Shown piece after piece: positions 7,642 through 11,629 of a DNA stretch of 11,629 nt. The DNA comes from an uncultured Alphaproteobacteria bacterium (GTDB lineage Bacteria; Pseudomonadota; Alphaproteobacteria; RF32; CAG-239), in the NCBI GenBank assembly GCA_900553115.1, contig USCF01000014.1:1-11629 (forward strand), given 5' to 3'. How positions within the stretch are numbered: the stretch's first letter is position 1; the number at the start of each line of letters is the position of its first letter. A model generated the notes under the pieces. It saw nothing but the letters and a program-made list of their open reading frames with translations. It searched no databases and was not told where the DNA came from. The position numbers and the translations under genes were made by a program.

Positions 7642-8707
<1,066 letters not shown>

Positions 8708-8708
<1 letters not shown>

Positions 8709-8773
8709 TTATATTTTTATAACCGAACCACATAATGTGCAAGGCTTTATAACGTTGTTCACAGTTTTATAAC
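8708..8773. repeat. Cluster of GTTATA/TATAAC half-sites upstream of mreB
   Basis: GTTATA (8708-8713) and TATAAC (8718-8723) form an inverted repeat around four T. Two more copies of TATAAC lie at 8748-8753 and 8768-8773. The octamer TTTATAAC is exact at 8716-8723, 8746-8753 and 8766-8773, spaced 30 and 20 bases, that is roughly whole turns of the helix. The last copy is in the final codons of miaA. The arrangement suggests binding sites for a regulator of the mre operon; no factor is known from the sequence. Confidence 0.45.
8716..8742 (-). promoter_or_regulatory. Weak candidate promoter of the mreB operon
   Basis: On the - strand TTGCAC (8742-8737) is followed after 15 bases by TATAAA (8721-8716). 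The -35 match is poor after TTG, and the spacer is short, so this is tentative. Other -10-like hexamers (TATAAC, CATAAT) lie just downstream. The gap between miaA stop and mreB start is the longest in the - strand run, which favours a promoter here. Confidence 0.35.
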
Positions 8774-9694
8774 ATTGAAAATCTGTTGTAAATAGTCTTT
8801 TTGCCCTTCATAGACATTTTCAAAAACAATATCGGCCGACATCTTATTTTTCAACCATGTCCGCTGACGTTTTGCATATTGTCTGGTATGCAGTTTTGCC
8901 AAATCTAAAGCCTCTGGCAATAACATTTGCCCTTTAATAAACAAACTAAGCTCCGGTACGCCCAAAGCTTTCATCGCCGGCATATTTTCATCTACGCCTT
9001 TATTCAGCAATTTTTCTATTTCTGCCAATACTCCAAGCTCGTCAACCATTTTATCCAAACGCAGACAACACCGAGTCGCAATAACATCTAAAGACGGCAT
9101 AATTTTCACAGTTATAAAGTGCGCTTCCGGCAGTTTTTGAATAAGCGTTTTTTTGTACCATTCCGAAAGTTTTTGCCCTGTTGCCGCTATAACTTCCAAA
9201 GCGCGGACAATTCTGGTCTTGTCGTTTGGGTTCAGCTTAGCGGCAATTTCCGCATCTTTTTGCTGCAACTCTTTATATAAATTTTCGAGTCCCTCTTGGT
9301 TTATGCGCGCTTGCAGCTGTTCACGGACTTCAATTGGCGTTTCGGGTATCGGCGTCACTCCGTTCAGCAAGGCCTCGACATAAAACCCCGTACCGCCGAC
9401 AACCACCGGCAGCCGCTTCTCTGCCCAAAGTTTACGTATTTCCGCAGCACACAAATTCAGCCAATCCACAACATTGCCGCGTTTATCACAATCATAGATT
9501 TCAAACAAACGATGCTCCGCCAACATTTTTTCTTCTTCGGTCGGCGCAGCGGCAATAATCGGAATATCTTTATAAATCTGCATTGAATCACAGTTTAGCA
9601 CCACGCCGTTTAAGTCATGCGCTGCCTGCGCCGCCAAGGCGGACTTACCAGACGCCGTCGGACCGGCAATAACTAAAACCGGATTCTTTTGCAT
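8759..9694 (-). CDS. miaA: MiaA, tRNA dimethylallyltransferase
   Basis: MiaA transfers the dimethylallyl group from dimethylallyl diphosphate to N6 of A37 in tRNAs reading codons that begin with U, giving i6A37. The 311 residues are a normal length. Motifs: P-loop GPTASGKS (11-18), DSMQIYK (36-42) with the conserved Asp, GGTGFYVEAL (100-109) with the conserved Thr102, DKTRIVRALEV (158-168), the MKALGVPEL segment (241-249) and TRQYAKRQRTW (270-280). All are as expected for an active enzyme. It starts 3 bases after the trhP stop with GAGGA about 10 bases upstream, so it is co-transcribed with trhP. Its last codons contain one copy of the TATAAC repeat found in front of mreB. Stop is TGA. Confidence 0.96.
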   Translation of the reverse strand: MQKNPVLVIAGPTASGKSALAAQAAHDLNGVVLNCDSMQIYKDIPIIAAAPTEEEKMLAEHRLFEIYDCDKRGNVVDWLNLCAAEIRKLWAEKRLPVVVGGTGFYVEALLNGVTPIPETPIEVREQLQARINQEGLENLYKELQQKDAEIAAKLNPNDKTRIVRALEVIAATGQKLSEWYKKTLIQKLPEAHFITVKIMPSLDVIATRCCLRLDKMVDELGVLAEIEKLLNKGVDENMPAMKALGVPELSLFIKGQMLLPEALDLAKLHTRQYAKRQRTWLKNKMSADIVFENVYEGQKDYLQQIFNVIKL

Positions 9695-9697
9695 ATT

Positions 9698-11101
9698 TTA
9701 TTTATCCTCTTGGTTAATTAATTGCGAAAATTCCTGACGCTTGCGTTCATACATTTCAGCATTTTCACCGGATAACCCCTGTAACTTGCGGGCAATAACA
9801 TATTGCGGCAATTTAGCTTTGACTTCGGCAATCGGCAAATTCCACTGTGCCGGACGAATGCGGATTTTTTTACCTTGACCGGCCGAAACTCTAGGCGTTA
9901 TTTCTCCGCTGTCGGCGTCTTCAAATTCTGTCAAAGTCAAACGCAGATTTTCCAAAGTATTCGGAATTAAAAAGTCGATAAATTCGCCGCTGTTAATATA
10001 GTTACGCACTTCAAATATTGCGTCATCGCCCTGCCACTCCACAATAGAACCGGCAAACAGCCACTCGCCCAGCGTGCGGGTATATTCATAGTTTTGGCTG
10101 ATATTTGTCAGTTTACCATCGTGAAATCCTAAACAATAGCCTCGATTCTGCAAAGTGTATAAATCGTCCATATATTTTTTATAATCCCAATCCTGCGGAT
10201 TCGCATAGTAGTCGTCAATCGCTTTGCGATAAGCCCGCGCCACTGTTCCGGCGTAATACTCTGTTTTGTTACGGCCTTCTACTTTCAATGAGTCCATACC
10301 GATTTTCAAAATATCATTCAAACGCGGCATCAAACACATATCTTTGGAATTTAGCAAATAACCGCCGTGTTCATCTTCAACAATTTCATAATATTCTCCT
10401 GGCCTAAACTCTTCTTCAAGCAAAAATTCAAAAGCCTTGGCGTTATCCTGATTTATTTCCAGCTCTTTAATTGTTCCGTCTTTTAGGCGTAAATGCATTT
10501 TATAGTGCCAGCGGCAGCAATGTGCGCATTTTCCCTTGTTGGCACTACGGTCAGCCATAAAGTTGGAAATCAAGCAACGTCCAGAATAAGACATACACAT
10601 TGCACCGTGAATAAAGCACTCCAACAACATATCCGGACATTGTTCACGGATTTCCGCCATTTCCGCAAATGTAACTTCTCGTCCCAAAACGCACAGACTT
10701 GCCCCCATTGACTGCCAAAATTTTACGGTTTGCCCCGAACAAATATTGGCTTGAGTAGATACAAAGCGTTTCAACTCCGGCGCATTTTCTTTTAAGTAAT
10801 AAAACACCCCTGGGTCTGCCACCAAAACTCCGTCTGGTTTCAGCTCTTGCAGAGTTTTAACAAATTGAGGCAATTTGGCTGCTTCTTCATTATGAATATA
10901 CAGATTTAAGGTCAGATAGATTTTTTTACCTTGCTGATGAACAAAGTCGATTCCTTCTTTTAAATCTTCCAGCGAAAACTTGGATTGCGTGCGCAAGCTC
11001 ATATCCGGTGTTCCGGCATAAACCGCATCAGCTCCGTATAACAATGCTGTTTTCAATTTTACCAGCGAACCGGCCGGCAAAAGTAATTCTGCTTTTCTCA
11101 T
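9698..11101 (-). CDS. trhP: TrhP-type U32 family protein, tRNA U34 5-hydroxylation
   Basis: Belongs to the U32 'peptidase' family, whose YegQ/TrhP branch makes 5-hydroxyuridine at tRNA position 34 using prephenate and an iron-sulfur cluster rather than acting as a protease. In the 467-residue product the U32 signature lies at 161-179 (ECFIHGAMCMSYSGRCLIS), followed by KGKCAHCCRW (189-198). The Cys residues 169, 176, 192 and 195/196 are candidate cluster ligands, and Cys256 lies in the conserved NSKDMCLM. The N-terminal PAG and YGADAVYAG elements are typical, and the C-terminal half has the beta-barrel-like extension seen in TrhP. The frame is open to 11182, but the start at 11101 has GAGGT 6 bases upstream and matches the family N-terminus. 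It overlaps the upstream DUF3108-like gene by ATGA. The related ubiquinone-pathway protein UbiU is shorter, so TrhP is preferred. Confidence 0.87.
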   Translation of the reverse strand: MRKAELLLPAGSLVKLKTALLYGADAVYAGTPDMSLRTQSKFSLEDLKEGIDFVHQQGKKIYLTLNLYIHNEEAAKLPQFVKTLQELKPDGVLVADPGVFYYLKENAPELKRFVSTQANICSGQTVKFWQSMGASLCVLGREVTFAEMAEIREQCPDMLLECFIHGAMCMSYSGRCLISNFMADRSANKGKCAHCCRWHYKMHLRLKDGTIKELEINQDNAKAFEFLLEEEFRPGEYYEIVEDEHGGYLLNSKDMCLMPRLNDILKIGMDSLKVEGRNKTEYYAGTVARAYRKAIDDYYANPQDWDYKKYMDDLYTLQNRGYCLGFHDGKLTNISQNYEYTRTLGEWLFAGSIVEWQGDDAIFEVRNYINSGEFIDFLIPNTLENLRLTLTEFEDADSGEITPRVSAGQGKKIRIRPAQWNLPIAEVKAKLPQYVIARKLQGLSGENAEMYERKRQEFSQLINQEDK

Positions 11102-11629
11102 GGTTTTACCTCTATATTTGTTGTTACCGCCTGCAATTTGCCGAACGGTGTGTTTTCTATCAAAATCTTTGCCACAAACCATGCCTTAGTTCTTTCATCT
11201 TTCAGCACCCAAAAATAAATCGGCTCGTCTTGATTGAGGAAAAAACCGGCATCGGTATCTTCTAAAATTTCTTGTTTATACTGGCATTTCAACGCCTTTC
11301 CGGCAAAATAATCAGTTTTTATTTTTTCTTTTTTCAGTGTCTTTACCGTCGATTTGGCATATTTTTTACCATTGAATGAATATTGCTCCAAATCACAATT
11401 GCCTTTTTTAATAATCTTTTGCGCCAGCTCGCCAAACACCGAAAGCAAATCGCCTGAATGCGGATATTGCGGATTGGTTATTATTTCATCGATGCGTTTA
11501 CGCTCATTTTTAACGCTAATTCTATATTGCGGCTCACCGTTTTTATATACAATTTCTTTTGAACGATGCGTAAAACGAGTTTGCGTTTCATAGTAATAAT
11601 CCTGCGGTTTAAAACCTGATTTGTCATAA
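11098..11629 (-). CDS. DUF3108-like protein, C-terminal part (5' end outside window)
   Basis: The frame is open without a stop from the right edge of the window (first full codon at 11628) to TGA at 11098-11100, giving 176 visible residues. A TTG at 11448 is sometimes taken as a start, but the coding sequence clearly continues upstream of it. The pattern recalls DUF3108, a family of exported proteins of unknown function in proteobacteria: a Gly-Phe-Lys-Pro-x-x-Tyr stretch with Arg-rich beta strands, a Ser-Gly-Asp-Leu-Leu-Ser-Val-Phe helix start, a lone Cys shortly after it, a second Cys in a beta strand (Leu-Lys-Cys), a Tyr-Phe-Trp-Val strand, and a Phe-Gly-Lys-Leu near the end. An export signal, if any, is outside the window. 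The stop overlaps the trhP start as ATGA, so the two are translationally coupled. Family assignment is by recall. Confidence 0.6.
   Translation of the reverse strand, partial: YDKSGFKPQDYYYETQTRFTHRSKEIVYKNGEPQYRISVKNERKRIDEIITNPQYPHSGDLLSVFGELAQKIIKKGNCDLEQYSFNGKKYAKSTVKTLKKEKIKTDYFAGKALKCQYKQEILEDTDAGFFLNQDEPIYFWVLKDERTKAWFVAKILIENTPFGKLQAVTTNIEVKP
11108..11112 (-). promoter_or_regulatory. Ribosome binding site that decides the trhP start
   Basis: GAGGT on the - strand lies 6 bases before the ATG at 11101, within the last codons of the upstream gene. It favours this start over the upstream in-frame ATG at 11182, which would overlap the neighbour by 85 bases. Confidence 0.75.

Noticed and set aside
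9698..11101. Annotating the U32 protein as a collagenase-like protease
   Set aside because: The U32 'peptidase' label is historical; the cysteine pattern and the CMSYSGRCLIS segment match the TrhP/YegQ branch that acts in tRNA hydroxylation.
11098..11448. Complete 116-residue protein starting at TTG 11448
   Set aside because: The frame continues upstream without a stop to the window edge, and the upstream codons fit the same DUF3108-like pattern, so the gene is a partial longer one.

Overview
The window looks like a chromosomal segment of a moderately AT-rich alphaproteobacterium, probably host-associated and uncultured. MreB, MreC, MreD, PBP2, RodA and MiaA all read as alphaproteobacterial-type proteins, a DUF3108-like protein is present, the standard code is used (TGG for Trp, TGA as stop), and Shine-Dalgarno sites are strong. 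The taxonomic placement is by recall of family members and was not searched.

Left side, + strand (1-3264): a two-gene unit of unknown function encodes a 634-residue, Lys/Glu-rich, largely hydrophilic protein and a 398-residue protein 24 bases downstream. It has its own good promoter (TAGACA, 17-base spacer, TATTAT) and strong ribosome binding sites. The first 69 bases may be the last codons of another gene whose C-terminus (RESA-stop) resembles that of the 398-residue protein. Nothing in this unit is recognisable with confidence; it is the only truly uncharacterised part of the window.

Right side, - strand (11629 down to 3261): a tightly packed run of genes in transcription order: a DUF3108-like protein (5' end outside the window), trhP (U32-family tRNA U34 hydroxylation protein), miaA (tRNA A37 prenyltransferase), mreB, mreC, mreD, mrdA (PBP2) and rodA. 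The first three are joined by a 4-base overlap and a 3-base gap. The last five are the complete elongasome: MreB filaments, the MreC/MreD membrane adaptors, and the RodA glycosyltransferase with its PBP2 transpeptidase partner, which together build the lateral wall of a rod-shaped cell. The only AT-rich gap in this run is upstream of mreB. It holds a candidate promoter, a 14-base perfect palindrome and repeated GTTATA/TATAAC half-sites.

The two transcription units converge, and the stop codons of the 398-residue gene and rodA share the bases TTAA, leaving no room for an intergenic terminator. Starts were revised from the longest reading frame for mreB, mreD and trhP. No RNA genes, insertion sequences, CRISPR arrays or attachment sites were seen. 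No stretch over 300 bases lacks a gene.
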